A DNA stretch of 64,000 nt from Rossellomorea arthrocnemi (GCF_904424705.1 NZ_CAJGBF010000019.1:1-64000); one strand, 5' to 3'; counted from the stretch's first letter, positions 28,220 to 36,632 are shown. The notes: generated from the sequence alone by a model not told the origin. A program made the numbers and translations.

Positions 28220-28668
28220 ATGAACTACGTCAAAGATCTGCGAAATCTGGTTGGTACCAGACCTTTAATTCTGACAGGTTCTGTCGTCCAATTCTGAATG
28301 AATACAATGAACTCTTGTTGCAGCATCGAGTAGACGGCGGCTGGGGACTTCCTGGAGGATTGATGGAATTAGCTGAAAGTTTAGAGGACACGGCAAGGAG
28401 AGAAGTGAAGGAAGAGACGGGACTTGATGTAGGGAAATTGAAACTGTTAGGGGTGTTATCGGGTCCTGATTATTATTTTAAAGTATCAAATGGGGATGAA
28501 CTGTATTCCGTCACGGCCGTTTATGTGTCAAAGGACGTGAGAGGGAAGATTGAAGTGGATGAAGCAGAATCGATTGAAGTCCGGTATTTTAAACTAAATG
28601 AACTACCTGATGGGCTAACCGAAGAATACAGGAGCTATATAACTCTATTCATAGATCAAATAAAGTGA
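28220..28668 (+). pseudogene. Nudix hydrolase, frameshifted near 28289
   Basis: Nudix enzymes cleave nucleoside diphosphates linked to another moiety. The true start is ATG 28220 behind AAAGGAGGG (28206-28214), giving MNYVKDLRNLVGTRPLILTG and SVV. One base is then missing in GTCGTCCAATTC, so this frame stops. The next frame continues exactly where expected: ILNEYNELLLQHR, then the Nudix box GGLMELAESLEDTARREVKE ETG. The joined protein would be about 149 aa, typical for YjhB-like Nudix proteins. It is either a recent pseudogene or a base-call deletion. It sits just before the gene at 28686. Confidence 0.82.
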
Positions 28669-28685
28669 GAATTCGAGGTGCAAGA

Positions 28686-29459
28686 ATGATCGCTTCAAAC
28701 AGTATTTTAATGACGTGGGAGAAGTTTAAAGATTTTCCTATGGAAACGTTAACGAAAGTCTGGTTTTACAACAGGGGAAGCGTGAAGAAACAGCGGGATG
28801 TCTCTCTTATGCGTGAGCATCGGGAACAATTCGGAATGTCGGGGAATTGTTTCGACCTTGCACTCTGGTTACTTGATGAATTTATGAGGGATGGGGTCGA
28901 GGCGTATCCCGTCGGTCATAACCTGAACTCGGAAGATGCCCATGCGGCCGTTATCGCATTAAATGAAAAAGGGGAACGATTTCTCTGTGACCTTGGTGAC
29001 CAATGGTTGAATCCGATTTTAATAGATACGAAGAGCCCTGATTATACCAACGAAAAATTAGGTGGTTTCTTTCCCGCTGCAAGTGTGCAGGTTCAGTCTC
29101 ATCCAACGGGTACGGAAATCCTGTATCATCGACCGAATGGAAAAATATCAAAGCAAGTATTCCCGACGCAACCAATCGAGAGGAATCTGTTCCTAAAGGC
29201 TGCTGAGCATTCTCAACATTTGATCAAACCTAACCCATTACTGGAGTGCAGAATCCCATATAAATCTGAAATCGCTCATTGGGAGTTTTATAAGTGGGAG
29301 AGTTTCCTGAGTACGTCAGAGGGACTGATGAAGGATTCCAAGCTGGAAACGGTGGCAGAGTGGGCAGAAAGAATTCATGGGAAAACGAGATACGATAAAG
29401 AGATTTTAATCGATATATTAGAGTATTACAGAAGAATTCTTTATGAAGGGGAAAACTAG
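28686..29459 (+). CDS. Putative Cys-His-Asp (transglutaminase/NAT-like) protein
   Basis: A 257-aa protein I cannot place in a named family. It carries Cys55 in MSGNCFDLALWLL, His86 in EDAHAAVIAL and Asp102 in FLCDLGDQWLNP, the order and spacing of a papain-like/arylamine N-acetyltransferase triad. That suggests acyl transfer or amide cleavage, though this is inference. ATG 28686 follows GAGGTG (28674-28679). It lies 17 bp after the Nudix gene and runs into a GNAT gene one base after its stop, so it is probably one transcript. Confidence 0.6.
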   Translation: MIASNSILMTWEKFKDFPMETLTKVWFYNRGSVKKQRDVSLMREHREQFGMSGNCFDLALWLLDEFMRDGVEAYPVGHNLNSEDAHAAVIALNEKGERFLCDLGDQWLNPILIDTKSPDYTNEKLGGFFPAASVQVQSHPTGTEILYHRPNGKISKQVFPTQPIERNLFLKAAEHSQHLIKPNPLLECRIPYKSEIAHWEFYKWESFLSTSEGLMKDSKLETVAEWAERIHGKTRYDKEILIDILEYYRRILYEGEN

Positions 29460-29460
29460 T

Positions 29461-30024
29461 ATGATGACCACTCAATGGCCAAAGGTACAACTCAGAGAAT
29501 TGACCCTGCACGATACGGAGGATCGATACCAATGGTGCTTGGATAAAGAAGTTACGGAGCACCTAAACATGCCCGGAAAATATCCTCCCTTCAGTCGGGA
29601 AGAAACTCAGTCCTGGATTGAAATGTGCATGAACAAGACGAATGGATATGAACAAAAAGCGATCATAACAGAAGAAGGCAAACACATTGGCTGGATTGAT
29701 TTGAAAAACATCGATCGACTAAACAAACACGCAGAATTAGGTATAGCCATAGGGGATAAACGGTACTGGGGAAGAGGGTACGGATTAGCTGCGATGCATG
29801 AGATGCTTCAATGGGGATTCGAGGAATTAGAGTTGAACAAGATTTGGTTAAGAGTCGAGGTCGATAATGAAAAAGCGATCAAGTCATATAGAAAAATGGG
29901 GTACGTGGAAGAAGGAATATTAAGGCAGGACAGATGGAGGAACGGAGAATTTGTCGACCGGCTGCGAATGAGCATTATCAGAGAGGAGTTTTTCAATGAA
30001 GAAAACGGATCTTCACAAATTTAA
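29461..30024 (+). CDS. GNAT family N-acetyltransferase (RimJ/RimL type)
   Basis: A 187-aa acetyltransferase: VQLRELTLHDTEDRYQW at the start, acetyl-CoA loop KRYWGRGYGLAAM (RGYGLA at 105-110), and NEKAIKSYRKMGYVEEGILR at the C-terminus. ATG 29461 is seven bases after GAAGGGGAA; ATG 29443 lies inside the previous gene. Substrate unknown. It overlaps the next gene by 29 bp. Confidence 0.87.
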   Translation: MMTTQWPKVQLRELTLHDTEDRYQWCLDKEVTEHLNMPGKYPPFSREETQSWIEMCMNKTNGYEQKAIITEEGKHIGWIDLKNIDRLNKHAELGIAIGDKRYWGRGYGLAAMHEMLQWGFEELELNKIWLRVEVDNEKAIKSYRKMGYVEEGILRQDRWRNGEFVDRLRMSIIREEFFNEENGSSQI

Positions 30025-30499
30025 TGAGTTTATAGAAATAGCCAGGCACCTGAATGATATAGGTATCACTCCATTGCTGATGGGATCGGTTGGATTGGAA
30101 GTGATCACTGGCAGGAGTTGGGACGCACAGGACCTGGACATACATGTACCTGGAGATAAGAGAGGCTGGGAAGTGCCTCCTGAAACATCTATTCATAACT
30201 GGAATCAGGTTGTGCAGATTATGAACTCAATGGGCTATACCCTGATAGACTTGCATGAACATGAATTCTCGAAAGATGGATTATCCGTTGAGTTTGGGAT
30301 CATCGATACGCTGCCGGAATTCGCTGGGATACGATTGGAAGATTTAGAGATTCATCAAGAGGGGGAAGTGACATATTATCTGCTGAACCCCGGACAATAT
30401 TTACGTGTTTACGAGGCATCCTCAAAAGACAGTTATCGGGCAGATCAGAATAATCATAAGGACTTGGGGAAGATCCATTATTTAAAACAAGTGATTTAA
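29996..30499 (+). CDS. Nucleotidyltransferase-fold protein
   Basis: A 167-aa cytosolic protein. LLMGSVGLEVITGRSWDAQDLDIHVPG gives the GS..(about 15 residues)..DxD arrangement (Gly30-Ser31; Asp46, Asp48) of minimal nucleotidyltransferases such as MNT or antibiotic adenylyltransferases. It may transfer NMP to a small molecule or be a catalytically silent relative. ATG 29996 with GAGAGGAG upstream, within the end of the GNAT gene, so the two are translationally coupled. Confidence 0.6.
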   Translation: MKKTDLHKFNEFIEIARHLNDIGITPLLMGSVGLEVITGRSWDAQDLDIHVPGDKRGWEVPPETSIHNWNQVVQIMNSMGYTLIDLHEHEFSKDGLSVEFGIIDTLPEFAGIRLEDLEIHQEGEVTYYLLNPGQYLRVYEASSKDSYRADQNNHKDLGKIHYLKQVI

Positions 30500-30584
30500 G
30501 CTTTAATTAAGCAGAATCCCAAGTTTCTTATCCATGTATGGTACAGTAAAAATGGAACGAGTACGAAATACTGGAGGTGTAATG

Positions 30585-30791
30585 ATGTATTTCTTGATTT
30601 TTCTCGGAATGGTCATTTTGTATTTTGCTATCCGTGTTTTCATTGGTTCAAGGAAAATGAAGTTCTACGGTGATAGTATAAAAAAACATAAACCGGACCC
30701 AAGAGAAGAAGCTTATCAAAAATCCGCGCAACATTCTCAACAGTCCACGAATGCAAATAATCATACTGGTGGTGGAGGGCCTTTTGCATAA
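30585..30791 (+). CDS. Small single-TM protein (68 aa)
   Basis: A membrane segment at residues 2-20 (YFLIFLGMVILYFAIRVFI) is followed by a basic, hydrophilic tail ending in a Asn/Gly-rich stretch NNHTGGGGPFA. ATG 30585 (or 30582) follows GGAGGTG at 30573-30579. The longer frame from 30534 ignores this SD. Family not recognised. Confidence 0.6.
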   Translation: MYFLIFLGMVILYFAIRVFIGSRKMKFYGDSIKKHKPDPREEAYQKSAQHSQQSTNANNHTGGGGPFA

Positions 30792-30874
30792 TCTTAGTTG
30801 CAGTACGACCGTTTCAATTGTTAAAAGGAAATATGATTTTCAAGATAGAGACAGAGTCAAAAATAGAAAGCGAG

Positions 30875-31288
30875 ATGTTTCCCTTGAGGTACATAACTTT
30901 CTCTCTTTTCCTCATATTTGTTCTGTCAGCTGGCTGTAGCAAAAGTGGTGTTGAACATAATAAAGACTTTGAGGAGACCTTGTATTCAATCGTTAAAGAT
31001 CCAAATAGCAGGGAAATAAAGGTCAATTCATTAGCGGATTTCAAATGGGATAAAGCTTACTTGTTTGAACCTTATTCTCCTCAAGAGAGCATTGAAAAGC
31101 AATTGGGTACTGAATTTGAAGATCCGAGCAATATCAGGAGTAGAGATGATATTTATTTAATTGTTTTTCTTCATGAGGGTAAAGTGGTTCAATATGCAGA
31201 AATAAATCGTCAAGAAGCGTATTTTTCAATCGGAGAGAAAGAGTATTTATCTCCTTCCGAGGATGTAGTGAAGATTGAAAGACATTAA
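30875..31288 (+). CDS. Putative lipoprotein
   Basis: The signal sequence FPLRYITFSLFLIFVLSAGC ends in a lipobox LSAGC, so the mature protein would be lipid-anchored outside the membrane. The mature part (about 117 aa) is acidic and not recognised. ATG 30875 gives the standard signal length, but its SD is weak. ATG 30833 with AAAAGGAA close by is an alternative that adds 14 residues. Single gene with a bidirectional terminator behind it. Confidence 0.65.
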   Translation: MFPLRYITFSLFLIFVLSAGCSKSGVEHNKDFEETLYSIVKDPNSREIKVNSLADFKWDKAYLFEPYSPQESIEKQLGTEFEDPSNIRSRDDIYLIVFLHEGKVVQYAEINRQEAYFSIGEKEYLSPSEDVVKIERH

Positions 31289-31302
31289 TTTTATACCCAA
31301 TT

Positions 31303-31336
31303 AAAAGGGAACTTCTTTATTGAGTAGTTCCCTTTT
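31303..31336. terminator. Bidirectional terminator
   Basis: Stem AAAAGGGAACT / AGTTCCCTTTT (11 bp) between two convergent lipoprotein genes. Confidence 0.85.
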
Positions 31337-31346
31337 GGCCAAAGCT

Positions 31347-31841
31347 TTACTGGTTCATTTTCTTCAATAATCCCCCATCATCCAAATTCCGGACTGTCAC
31401 AATTTTTCCATTGTCATTAAGGTTAATTCTCCCACTGACAGTAGCAGTATTGGTTTCACCATCTTTGCCGTATTCCACTTTGACCTCAAAATCATAAGCG
31501 GAATTTTGATCCTTATTCATCTTGATCTTGGTTGGCTTCAGTTGATACCCGTTTTCAAAAGCCATGCGCTGAAAAAACAAGATTTGATTAGTATTCAACA
31601 TATCTTCCCAATCCATCACAAGAGGCTTATAGTCCTCTTCTACATATTCTTTTAATTCAGGTGGAAAGGCCGCATCTTGTTTAAAAGCTTCCGATAGCTT
31701 TTCATCAGGTCCGGTGAATTCATTTTTCAAAAAGGTTTGAATGGTTGTTACGTTCTCATCGCTATCCTTAGGTGCACTGCACCCTGTGAATAAAGCCAAC
31801 AATGATGTTAAAATCACCAAGTTTATAACTAGGTTTTTCAT
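31347..31841 (-). CDS. Putative lipoprotein
   Basis: A 164-aa protein with signal peptide and lipobox LFTGC (Cys21), followed by an acidic domain. The second half (YDFEVKVEYGKDGETNTATV, then SGRINLNDNGKIVTVRNLDD) is beta-rich like an NTF2/cystatin-type fold seen in many Bacillus lipoproteins. ATG follows AAAGGGGGG. Function unknown; it faces another lipoprotein gene. Confidence 0.72.
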   Translation of the reverse strand: MKNLVINLVILTSLLALFTGCSAPKDSDENVTTIQTFLKNEFTGPDEKLSEAFKQDAAFPPELKEYVEEDYKPLVMDWEDMLNTNQILFFQRMAFENGYQLKPTKIKMNKDQNSAYDFEVKVEYGKDGETNTATVSGRINLNDNGKIVTVRNLDDGGLLKKMNQ

Positions 31842-32324
31842 GTGCTTACCCCCCTTTGTTTATCTTTACGAATGGGGATGGGAAATGTTTCAATTAATGA
31901 AGTGCTTACCGATAATTTTTCGGATATGAACGGGAATCAGGCTGCTGAAATGGTATCTTGATCAGGAGGAAAAACAGTATATCCTAATAAGGTTTGTACC
32001 TTAGACGAAGGTTGTGGGGGACAGTCTTTTGTGCCGGTAATGAAAATAGCATGTCTCCGACTGCCAGTTTTCGACAAACAGCTTATAAAATAAATGTGTG
32101 GCTCATAATGTTTGAATACAGGCTCCTAAAATCTGTGAGAGGTAAGGTAAATGGAGGGCAAAGAGCTATCTTTGATTGATTTTGTGGTATCTGGAATGAA
32201 GCAATTTCATTTGAAAGATAAATAGAATTTCAGCAAAAATGAGGACGATTTTAATCAAAATCAAATTGAAACTACCTTTTTAAAGTAGATAGAGTAAAAA
32301 ATAATAGAAAGTGAGGCTATCCTT
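31842..32324. other. 483-bp gap without a supported gene
   Basis: Short open stretches with SD-like runs (for example AGGAGG at 31965-31970) are interrupted by stops. None exceeds 30 codons with a good start, except an ORF at 31994 without an SD. It may hold decayed coding sequence. No strong hairpin or repeat is seen. Confidence 0.4.
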
Positions 32325-32858
32325 ATGACCAATGTAATGATCCTGAACGGTGGTTCAAGCTCCGGTAAAACAACGCTCGCAAAATCTCTCCAACATTCAT
32401 CAACCGAATCCTGGCTGAGATTCAGCATCGATGATCTGATCCAGGCTATGCCTGGTGCCATGCGAGAGAAAGACAGTGGAATTAAGTTGGATGAAGATGG
32501 ATCTGTCACTCCAGGTGAAGAGTTCCGTAAGCTTGAATCGGCATGGATGCACGGTATTGGGGAAATGGCACGCAGAGGTGCAAGAATCATCATTGACGAT
32601 GTTTTTCTTAGTGGAGTAGAAGCCCGTAAAAGGTGGGAAGCTTCTTTGGAAGGCCTGCAGGTGCTTTGGGTAGGCGTCTTCTGTGATCCTCCTGTCGCAG
32701 CTTTGCGAGAGAAAGAAAGAGGGGACCGCATTGAAGGAATGGCTGTTACACAGGCAGCTTCTGTGCACGAAGGGATGCTTTATGATATTAAGGTGGATAC
32801 CACCAAGATATCTCCAGAAGAATGTGCACGGTTCATTATCATGAAGGCTCGCCTGTGA
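32325..32858 (+). CDS. Chloramphenicol phosphotransferase-like protein (Cpt)
   Basis: A 177-aa P-loop kinase matching the Cpt family of Streptomyces venezuelae, which phosphorylates the primary (C-3) hydroxyl of chloramphenicol. Walker A is GGSSSGKT at 9-16. The catalytic-base position is Asp36 in IDDLIQAMP (VDSLIEAMP in S. venezuelae). GEEFRKLESAW, ARRGARIIIDDVFLSG, LWVGVFCDPPVA and VHEGMLYDIKVDTT all follow the family in order. ATG has a weak SD (AGTGAGG). Another small-molecule kinase role is possible, but the family call is good. Confidence 0.82.
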   Translation: MTNVMILNGGSSSGKTTLAKSLQHSSTESWLRFSIDDLIQAMPGAMREKDSGIKLDEDGSVTPGEEFRKLESAWMHGIGEMARRGARIIIDDVFLSGVEARKRWEASLEGLQVLWVGVFCDPPVAALREKERGDRIEGMAVTQAASVHEGMLYDIKVDTTKISPEECARFIIMKARL

Positions 32859-32908
32859 AAGTACTTAATAAAACATGAAAATAAAATGACAGGGGAGATG
32901 AGTTTGTC

Positions 32909-33640
32909 ATGAAACAAAACAAATATGATGACGAAAATTTTTTCGCTGCATATGAAAAGATGCCACGTTCGGTTAATGGGCTTGAAAGTGCAGGAGAATG
33001 GCACGTATTGAAGGAGTTACTACCGGATTTTCGTAATAAAAGTGTACTGGATTTAGGATGTGGGTATGGTTGGCACTGCCGCTATGCCCGTGAGCAACAG
33101 GCTCGTTCAGTGATTGGAGTGGATATTTCTGAAAAGATGCTTGAAAAAGCTCGTGAGTTAACGGATGATCCTGCTATCTCATACATACATAGCGCAATTG
33201 AGGATGTGGATTTTTCAAGCCATCAATTTGATGTGGTACTTAGTTCATTGGCGTTCCACTATATTCAATCGTTTGATGAGATTTGTAAAAAAGTATATAC
33301 CTATCTAAAGCCTGATGGTACATTCCTTTTTTCAGTGGAACATCCCATCTTCACTTCTAGGAATGAACAAGATTGGTACTATGATGATCAAGGGAATCGT
33401 AAGCATTGGGCAGTGGACGATTACCAATCGGAAGGTTTACGGGAAACGACCTTCCTTACTGGAAATGTACTGAAGTATCATCGTACTTTTGCAACCTACA
33501 TGAATGACATACTCCAAGCGGGTTTTATAATAAAAGAAGTCAGGGAGCCTGTTCCTTCTGAAGAGATGGTAAAAAATATACCCGAAATGAAAGATGAATT
33601 CCGAAGGCCCATGTTTATCCTATTCTCAGCAAAAAAATAG
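32909..33640 (+). CDS. Class I SAM-dependent methyltransferase
   Basis: A 243-aa methyltransferase. Motif I VLDLGCGYGWHCRYA (around residues 46-60), acidic end of strand 2 VIGVDISEKMLE, and motif IV DVVLSSLAFHYIQ. It resembles the UbiE/BioC-type group acting on small molecules. ATG follows AGGGGAGATGAG. The gene is 50 bp after the Cpt-like gene on the same strand and may be co-transcribed. Substrate unknown. Confidence 0.83.
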   Translation: MKQNKYDDENFFAAYEKMPRSVNGLESAGEWHVLKELLPDFRNKSVLDLGCGYGWHCRYAREQQARSVIGVDISEKMLEKARELTDDPAISYIHSAIEDVDFSSHQFDVVLSSLAFHYIQSFDEICKKVYTYLKPDGTFLFSVEHPIFTSRNEQDWYYDDQGNRKHWAVDDYQSEGLRETTFLTGNVLKYHRTFATYMNDILQAGFIIKEVREPVPSEEMVKNIPEMKDEFRRPMFILFSAKK

Positions 33641-33791
33641 AGGACTCCTTTTATCTAATACAAATAAGGACCCTTGGTTTTCCAGGGGAAATTATTCAGA
33701 TGGAAGGGTTTGGGACATAGTAAATGAATCCTTCCAATAATGGGTATTTATGTTAATATATTTGTACTGACTATTATCTGGAGGAAGAATC

Positions 33792-33986
33792 ATGAACGAC
33801 GTATCGAAAGGTCTCCTATTCGTATTAGGAGGAATCGTATTCTTACTATTATCCTTTATTCTGCCACTCCCTGCTCCATTATGGGCGGTTATCCTGAGTG
33901 CGAGTATCATTCTGAACTGCACAGGGACAGTGTTTCTTATTAGATTCATTAAGAAATCCGATCAAGTGGAGAAGAAGTCGGAATAG
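33792..33986 (+). CDS. Small two-TM membrane protein (64 aa)
   Basis: Two hydrophobic helices (GLLFVLGGIVFLLLSFILPL and PLWAVILSASIILNCTGTVF) and a charged C-terminal tail (KKSDQVEKKSE). ATG after CTGGAGGAAG. Family not recognised. Confidence 0.7.
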   Translation: MNDVSKGLLFVLGGIVFLLLSFILPLPAPLWAVILSASIILNCTGTVFLIRFIKKSDQVEKKSE

Positions 33987-34000
33987 AGGAGCATATTTTG

Positions 34001-34042
34001 AGAGCTTCACACCTTTCATGGGGTGGAGCTCTTCATTTTTTT
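34001..34042 (+). terminator. Rho-independent terminator
   Basis: Stem AGAGCTTCACACC / GGTGGAGCTCT with one bulge, then CATTTTTTT. Confidence 0.7.
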
Positions 34043-34125
34043 GAGAAAAATAGGTTTACCATCGAACCCTTTCATCAGTTTGCTAGTAATTGTAGTGAGT
34101 GATGATAAAAGGAGGGGGAGATAAG

Positions 34126-34733
34126 TTGAAAAATGATAATATTCTACTCATGCTTGTACTTCTGGTTCTGACGTTGAGTGGATGTGCTGCCTCCTTCTGA
34201 TTCTCACCCCTCTTGCAAGTTACTATCTCATCAGTCCAGAACCGGACTCACATTCCTCTCAAACTGTGACTAACAATAAGGAAAGTGATTACGCCCTATC
34301 TGGTAAAGTGTATAACTTTCCAAACCAAATCGTCCTAAAGGGAGAGACCGGGTTACCAGAAGGAGCAGTACTTACAATTAAACGCTTTGAAAGAGATGGA
34401 AAAACGCTTATTACGAAAGAAGAAGTGAAGACAGTTTCAGATGGTTATTTCCATTTTACGACTGACCGCCTTGAACGAAATAAGGAGTATATCGTCAAAG
34501 TGATGATATACCCACATTTACAAAATGAATCAATTAAAAAAAAGCTTGGTGGAAGGGGAGAGAATTTGAAGAATGGGGAGAGTGTATTCCATTATCATCA
34601 TGAGGAAATGGAGTATTCGGGATTAATGATGGTCGGACTTGTGAATAAGATCGAGGATACAACGCAATATGTTTCAGCTGATTTTTTGATGAGTGAACAG
34701 GAATTTAAAGAGGTATACAATGTTGCACAGTAA
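34126..34733 (+). pseudogene. Frameshifted lipoprotein gene
   Basis: TTG 34126 follows a very strong SD (AAAAGGAGGGGGAG) and starts a lipoprotein signal, KNDNILLMLVLLVLTLSGC, with lipobox LSGC. Six codons after the Cys the frame stops at 34198. The -1 frame continues ILTPLASYYLISPEPDSH and runs open to 34733 as a beta-rich mature domain (GKVYNFPNQIVLKGETGLPE, VKTVSDGYFHF). Restoring one C in CTCCTTCTG (TTCCTG) joins both. A start at ATG 34182 would have no SD and no lipobox. It is either a recent pseudogene or a base-call error. Confidence 0.72.
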
Positions 34734-34817
34734 TCGTTTGTAGCTTAATTAAGACAAATGCCAAGGTTTAGAAATTCAAAATGAGGTCACAAAGCTCAGG
34801 TAACAACACTAATTTAA

Positions 34818-34869
34818 TATACGCGAACAGGAATATTCTATTGTTAGAATATTCCTGTTCGCGTATAAT
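34818..34869. promoter_or_regulatory. 23-bp-arm palindrome holding the arsR promoter
   Basis: Perfect arms 34818-34840 and 34845-34867 with a 4-nt loop. Within it lies TTGTTA (34841-34846), 17 bp before TATAAT (34864-34869), a good sigma-A promoter for the ArsR gene. No T-run follows on either strand, so it is not a simple terminator. Binding by the ArsR protein is inference. Confidence 0.7.
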
Positions 34870-34931
34870 GAGTGTAGACGAAAAGTGAATTTTTATGATC
34901 CCGGAGACCATCATTTGAAGAGGTGAGCAGC

Positions 34932-35270
34932 ATGTCAGAGAAGATTCCGGATGTGAACTTGACGACGCTGAACGCTTTGTCTGAACCAACCCGTATCAAT
35001 ATCGTTGAACTCCTCCGTGACGGTCCACTTACCGTAGGGGAAATCGCAGATGAGTTGGGGTTGAGGCAGCCTCAGACGTCTAAACACTTAAAAGTACTTA
35101 ATGACAACAGGATTGTAGAGGTGGAGTCAGAAGCAAACCGCCGCATCTACAGACTTCGTCCTGAGCCCTTCGTAGCGCTGGGTGATTGGGTACAGTCCTT
35201 CAGGCGTGTGATGAAAGACAGATTCGACAATCTGGATCATCACCTGAAGGAAATACAAAGCAAAGAATAA
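34932..35270 (+). CDS. ArsR-family transcriptional regulator
   Basis: A 112-aa winged-helix repressor: LNALSEPTRINIVELLRDGPL, recognition region IADELGLRQPQTSKHLKVL and wing RIYRLRPEPF. It lacks the ELCVC metal-binding motif of ArsR/SmtB sensors and resembles the ArsR proteins paired with SRPBCC partners. ATG 34932 follows GAAGAGGTG. The promoter lies in a large palindrome upstream, and the SRPBCC gene follows 34 bp downstream as a two-gene operon. Confidence 0.88.
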   Translation: MSEKIPDVNLTTLNALSEPTRINIVELLRDGPLTVGEIADELGLRQPQTSKHLKVLNDNRIVEVESEANRRIYRLRPEPFVALGDWVQSFRRVMKDRFDNLDHHLKEIQSKE

Positions 35271-35304
35271 TCATGAATGCATTTCATTTCAAGGAGGAAT
35301 TAAA

Positions 35305-35820
35305 ATGTCAAACCATGCAATGGTATCGAGAGTAGAGAACGAACGGGAACTGGTACTGGAACGCACTTTCAATGCGCCCCGCGAATTGGTATTCAAGATG
35401 TTTAAAGAGGCGGAACACTTGAAACAGTGGTGGGGCCCAAGAGGATGGGAGGTTCCGGTTTGTACCGTCGATTTCCGTCCAGGAGGAGTTTGGCATTATT
35501 GTATGAAATGCGCAGACCGGTCCCAGGGCGATTTTTTTGGAATGGAATCCTGGGGTAAAGGGGTTTATAAGGAAATTATCGAACCTGAGAAGATCGTCTA
35601 CACGGATTATTTTTCAGATAAAGAAGGCAATAATAATGATTCTATGCCAGAGACTGTAGTCACAATGGAATTCATTGATGTAGGTGGAAAGACGAAGTTG
35701 ATAAGTCGATCTGAGTATGTGTCTGGTGAGGCCCTTAAGACCGTCATGGATATGGGCATGCTGCAAGGCATTACAGAAACGTGGGATCGCTTGAACGAGC
35801 AAGTGGAGTTGCAGAAGTAA
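35305..35820 (+). CDS. SRPBCC (AHSA1/CalC-like) protein paired with ArsR
   Basis: A 171-aa helix-grip protein: ERTFNAPRELVFKMFKEAEHLKQWWGP is the AHSA1 start, then CTVDFRPGGVWHY, FTD-type strand KIVYTDYFSDKEG, and the C-terminal helix GMLQGITETWDRLNEQV. Such proteins bind hydrophobic ligands and often sit in ArsR operons, where the pair may sense and handle the same compound. ATG after AAGGAGGAA. Ligand unknown. Confidence 0.87.
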   Translation: MSNHAMVSRVENERELVLERTFNAPRELVFKMFKEAEHLKQWWGPRGWEVPVCTVDFRPGGVWHYCMKCADRSQGDFFGMESWGKGVYKEIIEPEKIVYTDYFSDKEGNNNDSMPETVVTMEFIDVGGKTKLISRSEYVSGEALKTVMDMGMLQGITETWDRLNEQVELQK

Positions 35821-35878
35821 CGATTCAGGCTGAAGGGGTCGTTCATGAGAGTCCTCTTATGCTCCGGCAGTAGTGGTC

Positions 35879-35907
35879 AAGACCAGGGGCTTCCCTGGTC
35901 TATTTTC
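35879..35907 (+). terminator. Terminator of the arsR-SRPBCC operon
   Basis: Stem AGACCAGG / CCTGGTCT followed by ATTTTC. A second hairpin, AGCTTACCAG / CTGGTAAGCT at 35978-36002, with an 8-A run before it could act on the minus strand. Confidence 0.7.
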
Positions 35908-36089
35908 ATGTTGTCTGGATTTAGCAAGCTTCCACGCTTGAGTACATACGATAATAGAGTGCAGTTTCAAAAAAAATAGCTTACCAGTGACACTGGTAAG
36001 CTGCTACAAAAAAGGAATTTTTCGATTTACATTAAGGGGTCTGCCTTAAACCACTTTCTTCAAGATGAAGAATATATGTTTAGTATACT

Positions 36090-36632
36090 ATGGAAATCTG
36101 GTTAGTAAAGGTGATATGCCTAGATGAATATTTTTTATTATCCATGGCCATCATCTTATCTGCTAAAACGATTCTGATTAATCGTCCTCCTATGGTCTTT
36201 CAGGTCGGAGCCTTATCAATCGTGCGCTTTAGAACCCCGATTAAAGACCCCATGGATATTGTGTATATCTTCTGGGCGATTGTTTCCGGTATCTTATGCG
36301 GGGCAGGCTTCATTCCCCTCGTCATCATCGGTTCTATCCTAATCGGGCTGGTATTGATTTTATTCATTAATCGCATTACTGTGGAAAATCCCTATTTATT
36401 AGTCGTACGATACAATGAATCGGCTATTGAAAGCTCTTTGGAACATGTGATTTCCGGACTTTCAAAGAAACATTCCCTTAAATCGAAATCGGTGATGCCT
36501 GGAAATGACTTTGAAGTAACTTATTAAATACGCGTCAAAGAGAATGATATGAGCTTCATTAACAACATTTCAAGCTTGGATGGTGTTAAATCAGCGATTA
36601 TGTTAAGTTATGACGGTAATTTTACTGCTTAA
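36090..36632 (+). pseudogene. Decayed DUF4956 membrane protein
   Basis: The core VGALSIVRFRTPIKDPMDIVYIFWAI is the hallmark of DUF4956 membrane proteins, of unknown function and often near polyphosphate/VTC or CotH genes. The reading frame stops at TAA 36525-36527, but the same frame continues IRVKENDMSFINNISSLDGV to a second TAA at 36632, which is the expected C-terminal domain. This looks like a nonsense change (GAA to TAA fits). The N-terminus is also short, missing the usual first helices, and there is no good SD. So the gene is broken at both ends. Confidence 0.75.

Noticed and set aside
34818-34867. Palindrome before arsR as a terminator
   Set aside because: No T-run on either strand, and it contains a good promoter in register.
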